Source of the DNA: Acidobacteriota bacterium
Lineage (GTDB): Bacteria; Acidobacteriota; Blastocatellia; RBC074
Direction of reading: 5' to 3'
Length of the DNA: 64,000 nt
Assembly: GCA_016710075.1 (NCBI GenBank)
Contig: JADJLO010000011.1
Location: forward strand, 124,001-188,000
Shown here: piece by piece, positions 1 through 9,658 of the stretch
Layout: the number at the start of each line of letters is the position of its first letter
How positions within the stretch are numbered: position 1 is the stretch's first letter
The notes under the pieces: model-generated
What the model was told of the DNA's origin: nothing
Seen by the model: the letters and a program-made list of their open reading frames with translations, nothing else
The model's database searches: none
Position numbers and translations under genes: made by a program

Positions 1-639
1 ATCCCGCATTCAAAGACGTTTTTTGACAATATTGAAAATCTGCTGCGCCTATCAGGCTTGAAAATTTCAGAGATCGATGTCTTTGCCGCAGCGACGGGGC
101 CGGGCAGTTTTACCGGATTGAGAGTCGGGCTTGCCGCGATCCAGGGTCTTGCGGATGCATTGAACAAGCCGGCTTATGGAGTCGGCTCCATTGATTGCAT
201 TGCCCTGGCATGCGGGGTAACCGGCCAGATTGCAGTCATGATAGAGGCCGGCAAAGGAGAGATCTATTTCGGCCTCCGCGTGATTGATGCTCAGGGAGGG
301 ATTCATAGCTCGCAGGTCGACAGATGCCTGAAACCGGAAATGCTGTTGAGTGAGTTAGAGTACGATCAACTGATTTTTGCAGGGGATGGCGCCATCAGGC
401 ATGCCGCTCTGATCAGCCAGGCCGCGGAGCGGAACGGAGCTGAATTTCTGATCTCTAATCTTTCTTTACCAGGGCAAAATAACTGGTCAATGAGAACCGA
501 TTTTGACGATCCGGCCAAGGCGCTGGCCAGATACATTCAGAATCGACTCGGAAAGAACGAAATCCCGGACCCGATCCAGGCCTGCTATATCCGTCCTTCA
601 GACGCGGAGATTAACTGGAGCGCTCATGACGGCAGGTAA
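1..639 (+). CDS. tsaB: TsaB, tRNA t6A37 threonylcarbamoyladenosine complex dimerization subunit (5'-truncated)
   Basis: Partner of TsaD in transferring threonylcarbamoyl to A37 of ANN-decoding tRNAs in the cytoplasm. The frame is open from base 1 and reads HSKTFFDNIENLL, then the family hallmark GPGSFTGLRVGL, so the true N-terminus lies left of the window; an apparent TTG start at 58 is inside the conserved domain and is not the start. The C-terminal part (CYIRPSDAEINW) is typical of the family. The stop at 637-639 overlaps the rimI start, the classic tsaB-rimI pairing. Inactive HSP70-like fold is known for the family. Identification is secure; only the missing first ~30 codons are unknown. 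Confidence 0.92.
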   Translation: MPHSKTFFDNIENLLRLSGLKISEIDVFAAATGPGSFTGLRVGLAAIQGLADALNKPAYGVGSIDCIALACGVTGQIAVMIEAGKGEIYFGLRVIDAQGGIHSSQVDRCLKPEMLLSELEYDQLIFAGDGAIRHAALISQAAERNGAEFLISNLSLPGQNNWSMRTDFDDPAKALARYIQNRLGKNEIPDPIQACYIRPSDAEINWSAHDGR

Positions 640-1126
640 CCGGCATAAGTTTGCAATCGAGCGGATGACTGAATCCGACCTGACTGAAATTGTCGAATTG
701 GAGAGGGCATGCGGCCTCAGCTCCAGAGGCATAGAAGCATATGCAGGCATTATGAAATTGCCGCATTATGTTTTACTGGTCGCTCGCCGGCTTGATCTAC
801 CGGACCAGGCTTCGATCGGCATTGCCGGTTTTTTTTCAGCCGTGGTCGTCCTGGATGAACTGCATATCGATAACGTCGCGGTCAACTCTGAATTCAGAAG
901 GCGAGGCGCGGCTTCGGCCCTGTTGCACCAAGGCATGCTCGCCGGCTGCCTCCTGGGTGCTGAAAAATCATTTCTCGAAGTCAGGGAGTCCAATCTGGCT
1001 GCCATCGGTCTCTATCTCAAACATGGCTTCTCTCAGGCAGGCCTGCGAAAGGATTATTACAGCCACCCAACTGAAAACGCCATTATCATGACTGCAGACT
1101 CCTCTCTTTCACTATTTAACGATTAA
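626..1126 (+). CDS. rimI: Ribosomal-protein-S18-alanine N-acetyltransferase, GNAT family
   Basis: GNAT acetyltransferase of 166 residues, expected to acetylate the N-terminal alanine of ribosomal protein S18 using acetyl-CoA. The core fold is visible: IERMTESDLTEIVELER at the N-terminus, DELHIDNVAVNSEFRRRGAASALL (acetyl-CoA-binding R/Q-x-x-G-x-A loop, here RRRGAA), then EVRESNLAAIGLYLKHGF. The open frame extends upstream to 503, but that part is tsaB read in another frame. ATG 626 is chosen because it overlaps the tsaB stop, follows a GGAG at 617-620 region, and gives a normal length. Gene order tsaB-rimI supports the name; other GNAT specificities cannot be excluded from sequence alone. Confidence 0.85.
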   Translation: MTAGNRHKFAIERMTESDLTEIVELERACGLSSRGIEAYAGIMKLPHYVLLVARRLDLPDQASIGIAGFFSAVVVLDELHIDNVAVNSEFRRRGAASALLHQGMLAGCLLGAEKSFLEVRESNLAAIGLYLKHGFSQAGLRKDYYSHPTENAIIMTADSSLSLFND

Positions 1127-1259
1127 TGAATGGCCCAACCACGTGGGAGTGGAATCTTGACCCTTGAAAGGGGATGGCACTTGTATTACTATTCGGAAAG
1201 TTGGTCAGGACTAAACGACACAGTCAAATTTTAACCTATCTGCTAAGGAGGAAAAGCCA

Positions 1260-1502
1260 ATGAGCATTCCAGCTAGCGAGGCAGCTTTGAGGGATTACCT
1301 CATCGCCAATGATGATCAGTATCGTGAATTGGTCGATGAACATCACAAATACGATGAACGTTTACATCAACTCGCCTCGATCCATTTTCCAAGCGAAGAT
1401 GAACAACTTGAAGAGATCGTTCTCAAGAAAAAGAAACTCCTTCTCAAAGACCAGATGGAGGCTATCGTTACCAAATATAAAACCAGCTCAACTTCTCACT
1501 AA
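1260..1502 (+). CDS. DUF465 (YdcH-like) small coiled-coil protein
   Basis: Small 80-residue charged protein. The segment DDQYRELVDEHHKYDERLHQL followed by a lysine-rich LKKKKLLLKDQM stretch near the C-terminus matches the DUF465/YdcH family, short two-helix proteins of unknown function common in proteobacteria and acidobacteria. A strong ribosome-binding site (AAGGAGG at about 1246-1252) precedes ATG 1260. It stands alone between rimI and psd and ends in a clear terminator at 1558-1588, so it is probably its own transcription unit. Function is unknown; the family call rests on the helix pattern and the KKK(x)LK(D/E)xM ending. Confidence 0.8.
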   Translation: MSIPASEAALRDYLIANDDQYRELVDEHHKYDERLHQLASIHFPSEDEQLEEIVLKKKKLLLKDQMEAIVTKYKTSSTSH

Positions 1503-1557
1503 TCTTGAATACTATAAGCAGATATTACTTCAGAATTGAATCGATTCTGTAACAGGA

Positions 1558-1588
1558 CGGGGACACCTTGGTGTTCCCGTTTTCTTTT
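1558..1588 (+). terminator. Rho-independent terminator after the DUF465 gene
   Basis: Stem CGGGGACAC / GTGTTCCCG (one G-U pair) with a CTTG loop, followed directly by TTTTCTTTT. It lies 55 bases after the DUF465 stop and before psd. Confidence 0.85.
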
Positions 1589-1701
1589 GACTACTCGAAT
1601 CGTTGACTGAAGAGATGTATGCGTCTGATAACGAAAGGGGGAGCTGTCATGCCTTCTTTGTTATCAGTAATGATCGATAAAAATCCGACAGGGGAAAACT
1701 C

Positions 1702-2332
<631 letters not shown>

Positions 2333-2333
<1 letters not shown>

Positions 2334-3220
2334 TGAGCGACGAAAGAGAAGAAATTGAAGCCAATCCACAGCGACATGGTTTGAAACGGGGCATTTATAT
2401 CATTCCAAGCGTTTTTACGATCGGCAATATTCTTTGCGGTTTTTACGCCATCATCAATTCCATGCAGGCGTACCGGTTGATCAATGATCCAGTGCTCTCT
2501 ACACAGCTTTATGATAATGCAGCAAAAGCGATCGGATTTGCGATCCTGCTCGACAATCTCGACGGCAGAGTTGCCAGAATGACGAAGACGACCAGTGAAT
2601 TCGGAGTCGAGCTCGACAGCATCGCCGATGTTCTCTCATTCGGGGTTGCACCCGCGATTCTGGCATATACCTGGGGCTACGGCACAACCCCGGGTCTGGA
2701 AAGAATTGCCTGGGGCGTCTCGTTCTTCTTTCTGATATGCGGGGCCTTGCGTCTGGCGCGCTTCAATGTTTCGGCCAGATCGCCCAGGTTTTCCTCTGAC
2801 GGGAGTTCCGCCAAGCTCGATAAGCGGTATTTCGTGGGACTTCCGATACCGGCTGCGGCCGGCATGCTGGCGTCCTTGATCCACTTCTCACCGGTGCCTC
2901 TGACCTCGTATTCCAAAAGCGATCTGATGCTTTACACCTGGCTGTTGTTGGCGGGGATGGCACTGCTGGCGGTTTTGATGGTCAGCACTCTCAGATATAC
3001 GAGCTTCAAAAATATCGGACCAAAATCGAACCAGCCATTTATTACGCTTCCGTTTCTGTCCTTGGTTGTTGCCGGGATCTGGTTCTATTCTCAATGGGTG
3101 CTGCTGGTTCTTGCCTCGATTTATGTCTCGCATGGGTTGATTTTGAAACTGCTCGGCGTGCTCAACAGGTTTCGAAAGCCAAATGTTAAAGTAGAAGAAG
3201 CGGAAAATCTTAAGGGTTAA
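2333..3220 (+). CDS. pssA: CDP-diacylglycerol--serine O-phosphatidyltransferase
   Basis: Makes phosphatidylserine from CDP-diacylglycerol and L-serine in the inner membrane, feeding Psd. The CDP-alcohol phosphatidyltransferase signature D-G-x2-A-R-x8-G-x3-D-x3-D is complete in NLDGRVARMTKTTSEFGVEL followed by DSIAD (residues ~79-102). Several hydrophobic segments follow, including WGVSFFFLICGALRLARFNV and LLLAGMALLAVLMVSTL. Length 295 is a little above the ~250 usual, with a charged 19-residue N-terminal extension. ATG 2333 overlaps the psd stop (TAATG), so the two enzymes of the phosphatidylethanolamine branch are translationally coupled. Confidence 0.93.
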
Positions 3221-3318
3221 CGCGCCCTGCTAACGGGACTTCGTGGCGGAAAGCTATTACCCCAACCAGCCGGATTTCTTGTCAATAAAGATATTTTCAT
3301 CGCCAAGAACGCCAAGAG

Positions 3319-3427
3319 GGCCAAGAACGCCAAAACGGAAATAGCCTGCATGTGCTATTTCCCGCGAAAATGTCAAATATAGAGCAATTACTGAATTCCC
3401 CTCATTTATTTTTTTGGCGTTCTTGCC
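3319..3427. repeat. Inverted short repeat in the pssA-guaA gap
   Basis: The 375-base gap 3221-3595 has no gene. GGCCAAGAACGCCAAAAC at 3319-3336 has a near-perfect inverted copy, TTTTTTGGCGTTCTTGCC, at 3410-3427, about 75 bases away. The left arm is preceded by a further partial direct copy (CGCCAAGAACGCCAAGAG from 3301). It looks like a small dispersed interspersed repeat rather than a terminator. Confidence 0.6.
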
Positions 3428-3512
3428 AATAAAATACCGTCTTAACCGCAAAATCCCTTAGTTTCAGTAAAATTGAAGGATCTTTCCGCAACGGAGGAGC
3501 CCTCAGCATTCG

Positions 3513-3541
3513 TTGTTAGAAAACGAACACTCGCGTATACT
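3513..3541 (+). promoter_or_regulatory. Sigma-70-like promoter for guaA
   Basis: TTGTTA at 3513-3518, exactly 17 bases of spacer, then TATACT at 3536-3541. It sits 55 bases before the guaA start and is the best vegetative promoter match in this gap. Confidence 0.5.
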
Positions 3542-3595
3542 CATCCGTTCACAGACAACCGTCACATTTCATAATCGCGATAATGGGGAGGCATC

Positions 3596-5137
3596 TTGTC
3601 CAAATCCTTCGAAACCGTAATCATTCTTGATTTCGGCTCGCAATATACCCAGTTAATTGCCCGCAAGGTGAGGGAACTGGGGGTTTATTGCGAGATCCAT
3701 CCATTCAATACCCCTGTTGAAATGATCACGGGGAAAGATATACGTGGAATCATACTCTCAGGCGGCCCCAGTTCGGTTTATGAGGAAGGTGCGCCTCATT
3801 GCTCAAGGGAAGTCCTCGATGCCGGCCTGCCCGTGCTGGGGATATGCTATGGGGTTCAACTGCTCAGTTATTTTCTTGGAGGAAAGGTCGAGCCGTCATC
3901 AAGGCGCGAGTATGGAGCCGCCCAGATCAGGATTGAAAAAGACGGGCAGTTGATGACCGATCTGCCGGCCGAATTTCCAGTCTGGATGAGCCATGGAGAC
4001 CACGTCACGGAACCGCCTCCCGGCTTCAGCGTCACGGCTGTTACTGAAAGTGCCCTGGGCGCAATCGAGGATCCGAGTCGAGGACTTTATGGTCTGCAGT
4101 TTCACCCGGAAGTGGCCCATACTTCATTTGGAAAAAAGATACTGGATAATTTTCTGCGTGGCATCTGCGGCTGCTCCGGAGACTGGTCTGCTTCATCGTT
4201 TATAGATGCCGCTATCGATAAGATCAACCAACAGGTCGGAGACGGAAGAGCCGTCTGCGGCCTCTCAGGCGGAGTCGATTCGGCGGTGGCCGCCGCTCTT
4301 GTCGCCAGAGCCATAGGCGACAGGCTGGTCTGCCTTTTTGTCGATAACGGAGTTCTTAGAAAAAACGAGTTCGATGAAGTGCTCAACTCCTTCAGCGATT
4401 ATGGCGAACTGAATGTCAAAGGCATAGCCGCCGGCGAGAGATTTCTTTCCGCCCTCAAGGATGTCGCAGATCCCGAGAAAAAGCGAAAAATAATCGGCCG
4501 CGAGTTTATAGAGGTCTTCCAGGAGGAGGCTGCCAAACTCGGTCAGATTGATTACCTGGTGCAGGGCACTCTCTACCCCGATGTCATCGAATCGGTTTCC
4601 GTCAAGGGCCCGTCGGCCGTCATAAAAAGCCATCATAACGTCGGCGGTCTCCCTGAAAAAATGCACCTCAAACTGGTTGAACCACTCAGGGAACTATTCA
4701 AAGATGAGGTTCGCCAGGTCGGCAGAGAACTCGGCCTTCCCTCAAACCTGATCGACAGGCAGCCTTTCCCCGGCCCCGGACTTGCTGTTCGAATTCTCGG
4801 ACCCGTCGATGAGGCCCGGATCAGCCTGTTGCAAGAGTCTGATAACATTGTTCATGAGGAAGTTATCAGGGCGGGGCTTTACCATCAATTATGGCAATCC
4901 TTTGCAGTTTTGCTTCCGATTCAAACGGTCGGCGTCATGGGTGATCAGCGTACATACGAGCAGGTCATCGCCATCAGGGCGGTAAACAGCCAGGATGGAA
5001 TGACTGCCGATTGGGCAAGAATTCCTTATGAAGTCCTTGAGAGAATAAGCAGTCGCATAATCAGTGAAGTTAAAGGTATCAATAGAGTTGTCTATGATAT
5101 CAGCTCGAAGCCGCCGAGCACGATCGAGTGGGAATAA
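3596..5137 (+). CDS. guaA: GMP synthase (glutamine-hydrolysing)
   Basis: Converts XMP to GMP using ATP and glutamine ammonia. Residues 1-190 are the class I glutamine amidotransferase domain: LSGGPSSVYEEGAP, nucleophile Cys84 in GICYGVQLL, and the His-Glu pair in FHPEVAHT. Then comes the ATP-pyrophosphatase domain with P-loop SGGVDSAVAA (~residue 226), YPDVIES, and the dimerization domain ending DISSKPPSTIEWE, the usual GuaA terminus. Length 513 is normal. The start is TTG at 3596, supported by GGGGAGG at 3585-3591; no nearby ATG fits. Followed at 95 bases by dnaE with palindromic elements between. Confidence 0.97.
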   Translation: MSKSFETVIILDFGSQYTQLIARKVRELGVYCEIHPFNTPVEMITGKDIRGIILSGGPSSVYEEGAPHCSREVLDAGLPVLGICYGVQLLSYFLGGKVEPSSRREYGAAQIRIEKDGQLMTDLPAEFPVWMSHGDHVTEPPPGFSVTAVTESALGAIEDPSRGLYGLQFHPEVAHTSFGKKILDNFLRGICGCSGDWSASSFIDAAIDKINQQVGDGRAVCGLSGGVDSAVAAALVARAIGDRLVCLFVDNGVLRKNEFDEVLNSFSDYGELNVKGIAAGERFLSALKDVADPEKKRKIIGREFIEVFQEEAAKLGQIDYLVQGTLYPDVIESVSVKGPSAVIKSHHNVGGLPEKMHLKLVEPLRELFKDEVRQVGRELGLPSNLIDRQPFPGPGLAVRILGPVDEARISLLQESDNIVHEEVIRAGLYHQLWQSFAVLLPIQTVGVMGDQRTYEQVIAIRAVNSQDGMTADWARIPYEVLERISSRIISEVKGINRVVYDISSKPPSTIEWE

Positions 5138-5143
5138 TTGACT

Positions 5144-5202
5144 GCTTAAAGCGCTTTAAGCAAGACTGCTGTGTTTAAATTAAGTCTTAAAACGCTTTAA
5201 GC
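5144..5202. promoter_or_regulatory. Palindromic GCTTTAAGC elements between guaA and dnaE
   Basis: GCTTAAAGCGCTTTAAGC at 5144-5161 is a perfect 18-base palindrome. GCTTTAAGC occurs again at 5194-5202, inside AAACGCTTTAAGCGGTTT, which is followed by TTTATTTCTT and may act as a weak terminator for guaA. The palindrome has no T tract, so an operator role upstream of dnaE is possible. No regulator can be named. Confidence 0.5.
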
Positions 5203-5232
5203 GGTTTATTTCTTAAGAAAAAGATTTAGCTT

Positions 5233-8200
5233 ATGAGTTCCGATAAACAATTTGTCCACCTGCATCTACATACGGACTACAGCCTTCTGGATGGCGCGAT
5301 AAAGATCGGCCCACTGGCTAAAAGGGCGGCCGAACTGAAGATGTCTGCTGTTGCAATCACCGATCATGGCAATCTTTACGGCTCTCTCTCTTTTTATAAC
5401 AAGATGAAGGCTGAAGGGGTCAAGCCGATCATAGGGATTGAGGCATATATTGCGAAGGGAAGTCGCCACGAAAAGGGCGCAGGCGATCTGCAGCCCGGGG
5501 AGAAGGCCACTAACCATATAGTCATTCTGGCGAAGAACCTCAAGGGATATCACAACCTGGTCAAGCTCTCATCCTTTGCTTATACGGAAGGGTTCTGGCG
5601 GAAGCCCAGAATCGACAGGGAGCTTCTGGCCGCACACTCTGAAGGGCTGATTGGATTATCGGCCTGCATCAGCGGCGTGCCTCCTTCCTTGCTTCTCAGG
5701 GATAAATTCGATGAGGCTGCCAGGGCCTCGCTGGAATTTCAGGACATCTTCGGAAAGGGTAACTACTACCTGGAGATACAGGAGCATGGCCTCGATGCCC
5801 AGCGCCGCATCAGAAAGCCGCTGGTTGAACTTTCAAAGAAGACAGGGATCCCGCTGGTCGCGACAAATGATTCGCATTACCTGATGAACACGGACGTCAA
5901 GGCCCACGACACTTTGCTCTGCATTGGGACCGGAAAGACCATCAACGATCCGAAAAGGCTGACATACGGCTCGCCTGATTATTACTTCAGAAGCGCGGAA
6001 GAGATGTGGCAGGTTTTCGGAGAAGAGCCTGATCTGCTGCTCAATACTTTGGAAATCGCTGAAAAATGCGACCTTGTTTTTCCCAAAACGATAGATCAGG
6101 TGCCTCTATATCCGGTTCCCGATGGCCACACGATTGCCAGCTACTTCGAGAAGGTTACAAGGGACGGTTTTGAGGAGCGGTTAAGAGAAGTGTGGCAGTC
6201 GCAGGAATCTTCCGGTTCACTCAGGCACCCTCTTTCGAATTATCGGGAACGCCTCAGTCATGAGATCGAGACGATCAAAAAAATGGGTTACACAGGCTAT
6301 TTTCTGATAGTCTGGGACTTCATACGCTATGCCCGGCAGAAGGGAATACCGGTGGGGCCCGGCAGGGGGTCCGCAGCCGGCAGCCTTGTGGCCTATTGTC
6401 TCAAGATCACAGATATCGATCCAATCCAGTATGATCTTCTCTTCGAGAGATTTCTCAATCCTGAACGCGTCTCAATGCCCGATATAGACGTGGATTTCTG
6501 CGGTCGAGGCAGGTCCGACGTGATCAATTATGTCAGCGATCTCTACGGCAGGCAGAATGTTGCCCAGATCATCACCTTTGGGACCATGGCTTCCAGGGCT
6601 GTGATTAAGGATGTGGGGCGCTCTCTTGAGATGCCCTATTCCGATGTGGAAAAAGTCGCCAAGATGATTCCTCCTCCAGTCAGAGGCAGAAATGTCTCGA
6701 TAGAGGATGCCATCAAGCAGAACCCCGATCTGAAAAAAGCTATAGAGACCGACGAAAAGGTCTCGGAACTTATTGAAATAGCCAGAAAACTCGAGGGATG
6801 CGCGAGGCATACTTCCGTTCACGCCGCCGGCGTTGTCATCTCGCCAAAACCCATATACGAACTGATACCGGTCTGTAAAAGCCAGAATGACGAGCTGACG
6901 ACACAGTTCGTCATGTCCGATCTTGAAAAGACCGGCATGCTCAAGATGGATTTCCTGGCGCTGACGACACTTACCATCATTGAAGACTGTCTCAGGACGA
7001 TTGAACGCGAAACGGGAAGCCGGCCCGATCTGGCGCTAATTCCTTTGGACGATGAAAAGACCCTGAAGCTCTTTGCGGACGGACTCCTGAATGCCGTTTT
7101 TCAATTCGAGAGCTCTGGAATGGTGGAAATCTGCCGTAAATTGAAGCCGGAACGCCTTGAAGACCTATCTGCTCTCAATGCGCTTTATCGACCGGGTCCG
7201 CTCGATGGAGGTATGGTGGATGACTATATCAACAGGCGACACGGCAAGGAGAAGGTTCAATATATCGTTCCCCAGATGAAAGAATTTCTGGAGAACACAT
7301 ACGGAATTCTGGTCTATCAGGAACAGATCATGCAGCTCGCCCAGAGTCTGGCAGGGTACACTCTTGGAGAGGCTGATCTGATGCGCCGCGCGATGGGTAA
7401 GAAGAAAAAAGAAGAGATGGCTCTTCACGAAGAGAAGTTTATTAACGGCGCCATCGACAGAGGCATCGCCAAAGACAAGGCCGAGAGGATCTTCAACCTC
7501 ATGGCTCAGTTCGCCGATTACGGTTTTAACCGGTCGCACTCGTTCGCATACGCCTATCTGGCCTATCAGACTGCCTATCTCAAGGCCCATTTCCCGACAC
7601 ATTTCTACTCCGCGGTTCTCTCGAACGAAATCACGAATACGGAGAAGGTGGCAAGATACGTCAGCGAGATGAAACATTTCAAGATCGAATTGCTGCCGCC
7701 GGATGTCAACACCAGCAATGAAGGGTTCACGCCATCGGGTAACTCCATACGCTTCGGGTTGGCGGCGATCAAGGGCCTGGGATCTTCTGCCGTTCAACTG
7801 ATTGCCAGGGCGAGGGATGAGGGAGGCGCCTTCAAGTCAATCTTTGACTTCGCCGAAAGAGTCGATCAAAGGGCCGTCAACAAACGCGTCCTCGAATCAC
7901 TGGCCAAATCAGGGGCTTTCGACACTGTCAACCCAAACCGGGCGTCCTTGCTCGCGGCAGTTGACCGGGTCATCGATTACGGTTCCAAAATGCAGCGGGA
8001 TCGAAACTCAGGTCAGACGGGACTCTTTTCCATGCTTTCTCAGCTCTCACCCGAGATCAGCAATGAGCCGGATCTACCCGAGGTCAGACACTGGAACAGC
8101 AGGGAACTTCTCTCTCACGAGAAGGATGCCCTTGGATTTTACGTCAGCGGACACCCGCTTGAAGACTACACTGCCTCCATTCAGGGTCTGGCCAATGTCG

Positions 8201-8742
8201 ATAGCGGGAATATTGCCGAACACTCACACGGAGACCAGGTTTCGATGGGCGGAATCATCGTTGACCTTGCGGTCAAAACGACCAAGAAGGGTGACAAATT
8301 CGCTCTTTTCAGACTGGAGGATCAGTTCGGCTCGGTCAAGATAGTCGGCTGGCCGGAGCAGTACGCCAGATTCAGAAATCTGATACAGGCCGATCAGGTG
8401 GTGCTTGTCAAAGGCAGGCTCGAAATCTCGGATGAGGGCGCGGCCACGATCATCTCGCAGGAAATCTATCAGCTTGAGAACGCCCGGGCCAGTGCCGCAA
8501 AATCGATCATCATCAGAGCCGGCGAGGATGCGTTTACCAGTTCTTCAATCGCATCCATCAACGATATCATCGGTTCCAATCCCGGCGGCACCGCCATCTA
8601 TTTTGAAGTTGAAACTAAATCCGGCTTGATCGTCAGAATGAGGCCCAATCAGTTTCTCAGGATCAAGCTGACCAGGGAGATAGCCGAAAAGATCGAAAGC
8701 ATCTCCGAGAACTGGCAGGTGGAGATCAGTATCACCGACTGA
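5233..8742 (+). CDS. dnaE: DNA polymerase III subunit alpha
   Basis: Replicative polymerase catalytic subunit, 1169 residues, of the DnaE1 type. Domains in order: PHP (HLHLHTDYSLLDGA and ITDHGNLYGS, residues ~8-60), palm with the catalytic aspartates in PDIDVDFCGRGR (~residue 415) and KMDFLAL (~573), fingers and the tandem helix-hairpin-helix region with FADYGFNRSHSFAYA, then an OB fold (VSMGGIIVDLAVKTTKKGDKF, ~1015) and a C-terminal tail of ~110 residues. No 3'-5' exonuclease insert, so proofreading would come from a separate DnaQ. ATG 5233 opens directly on the PHP motif; the ribosome-binding site is weak. accA follows after 34 bases, so they may be cotranscribed. Confidence 0.97.
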   Translation: MSSDKQFVHLHLHTDYSLLDGAIKIGPLAKRAAELKMSAVAITDHGNLYGSLSFYNKMKAEGVKPIIGIEAYIAKGSRHEKGAGDLQPGEKATNHIVILAKNLKGYHNLVKLSSFAYTEGFWRKPRIDRELLAAHSEGLIGLSACISGVPPSLLLRDKFDEAARASLEFQDIFGKGNYYLEIQEHGLDAQRRIRKPLVELSKKTGIPLVATNDSHYLMNTDVKAHDTLLCIGTGKTINDPKRLTYGSPDYYFRSAEEMWQVFGEEPDLLLNTLEIAEKCDLVFPKTIDQVPLYPVPDGHTIASYFEKVTRDGFEERLREVWQSQESSGSLRHPLSNYRERLSHEIETIKKMGYTGYFLIVWDFIRYARQKGIPVGPGRGSAAGSLVAYCLKITDIDPIQYDLLFERFLNPERVSMPDIDVDFCGRGRSDVINYVSDLYGRQNVAQIITFGTMASRAVIKDVGRSLEMPYSDVEKVAKMIPPPVRGRNVSIEDAIKQNPDLKKAIETDEKVSELIEIARKLEGCARHTSVHAAGVVISPKPIYELIPVCKSQNDELTTQFVMSDLEKTGMLKMDFLALTTLTIIEDCLRTIERETGSRPDLALIPLDDEKTLKLFADGLLNAVFQFESSGMVEICRKLKPERLEDLSALNALYRPGPLDGGMVDDYINRRHGKEKVQYIVPQMKEFLENTYGILVYQEQIMQLAQSLAGYTLGEADLMRRAMGKKKKEEMALHEEKFINGAIDRGIAKDKAERIFNLMAQFADYGFNRSHSFAYAYLAYQTAYLKAHFPTHFYSAVLSNEITNTEKVARYVSEMKHFKIELLPPDVNTSNEGFTPSGNSIRFGLAAIKGLGSSAVQLIARARDEGGAFKSIFDFAERVDQRAVNKRVLESLAKSGAFDTVNPNRASLLAAVDRVIDYGSKMQRDRNSGQTGLFSMLSQLSPEISNEPDLPEVRHWNSRELLSHEKDALGFYVSGHPLEDYTASIQGLANVDSGNIAEHSHGDQVSMGGIIVDLAVKTTKKGDKFALFRLEDQFGSVKIVGWPEQYARFRNLIQADQVVLVKGRLEISDEGAATIISQEIYQLENARASAAKSIIIRAGEDAFTSSSIASINDIIGSNPGGTAIYFEVETKSGLIVRMRPNQFLRIKLTREIAEKIESISENWQVEISITD

Positions 8743-8776
8743 AACTATTAACAGGATACCCAACATACGAGGATTT

Positions 8777-9604
8777 ATGGATTTGGTTAATCCCACACCG
8801 GCGAATATGGAGGCGATCAATCGCGTCCAACTGGCAAGGCACGACAAGCGCCCTTATGCATTGGACTTCATCAAATTGCTCTTCACGGAATTCCATGAAC
8901 TTCACGGGGATCGGAAATTCTTTGATGATCCGGCTATTATCGCCGGAATGGCCCGATTTAAGGGCAGACCCGTAGCGATCGTGGCTCATCAGAAGGGGCG
9001 GGACATCAAGGAACGACAGGCCAGGAATTTCGGAATGCCCAAGCCCGATGGGTATAGAAAGGCCCTGCGAGTGATGAAGCTTGCGGAGAAATTCGGGCGG
9101 CCGATACTGACCTTCATCGATACACCTGGAGCCTATCCGGGTATCGATGCTGAAGAGAGAGGGCAGGCTGAAGCGATTGCCGTCAATCTCAGAGAGATGG
9201 CCAGGATCACCGTTCCGATCATAGTCACCATCACCGGCGAGGGCGGATCAGGCGGCGCGCTGGCGATTGGAGTCGGCGATGTCGTCAATATACTTGAGAA
9301 CGGTGTCTATTCCGTGATCACTCCCGAAGGGTGTGCGGCCATACTCTGGAAGGACGCCGCCATGGCCCCGCAGGCGGCCGCAAGTCTCAAGGTGACAGCC
9401 CGTGATCTGCTCTTGCATGGGATCGTCGATGAGATCATCCCCGAACCCGAAGGCGGCGCCCACGAGAACTGGGAGATGGCGGCGGAGATTATCGGAGGCT
9501 ATCTTGAGCGCTCCCTGGCCGAATCGGACAAGCTGTCCGTGAAGGAGCGACTGGAAAAACGCTATCTTAAATTCAGAAAGATGGGGGCATTTGAGCGTGT
9601 TTGA
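8777..9604 (+). CDS. accA: Acetyl-CoA carboxylase carboxyltransferase subunit alpha
   Basis: Carboxyltransferase alpha subunit that, with AccD, moves the carboxyl group from biotin to acetyl-CoA to give malonyl-CoA for fatty acid synthesis. Conserved features: RVQLARHDKRPYALDFI, ELHGDRKFFDDPAI, IDTPGAYPGIDAEERGQ, the oxyanion-forming GEGGSGGALAIGVGD, and TPEGCAAILWKD. At 275 residues it is about 40 shorter than usual: the N-terminal helical segment that normally precedes VQLARH is nearly absent. ATG 8777 has GAGG just upstream and no earlier in-frame start fits. It converges on ssb across a 36-base palindrome. Confidence 0.95.
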   Translation: MDLVNPTPANMEAINRVQLARHDKRPYALDFIKLLFTEFHELHGDRKFFDDPAIIAGMARFKGRPVAIVAHQKGRDIKERQARNFGMPKPDGYRKALRVMKLAEKFGRPILTFIDTPGAYPGIDAEERGQAEAIAVNLREMARITVPIIVTITGEGGSGGALAIGVGDVVNILENGVYSVITPEGCAAILWKDAAMAPQAAASLKVTARDLLLHGIVDEIIPEPEGGAHENWEMAAEIIGGYLERSLAESDKLSVKERLEKRYLKFRKMGAFERV

Positions 9605-9612
9605 TCCGGATT

Positions 9613-9648
9613 GGTATGGAATTGTCGGCGCGCCGACAATTCCATACC
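9613..9648. terminator. Bidirectional-type terminator, 36-base perfect palindrome
   Basis: An 18-base arm starting GGTATGGAATTGTCGGCG is followed immediately by its exact reverse complement. On the plus side TGGTTTGTTTTTAG follows, as expected for termination of accA. It sits 8 bases after accA and 10 before the corrected end of the convergent ssb. Confidence 0.8.
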
Positions 9649-9658
9649 TGGTTTGTTT

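Noticed and set aside
1172..1190. TGGCAC as a possible sigma-54 -24 element before the DUF465 gene
   Set aside because: The -12 element has no GC at the required distance.
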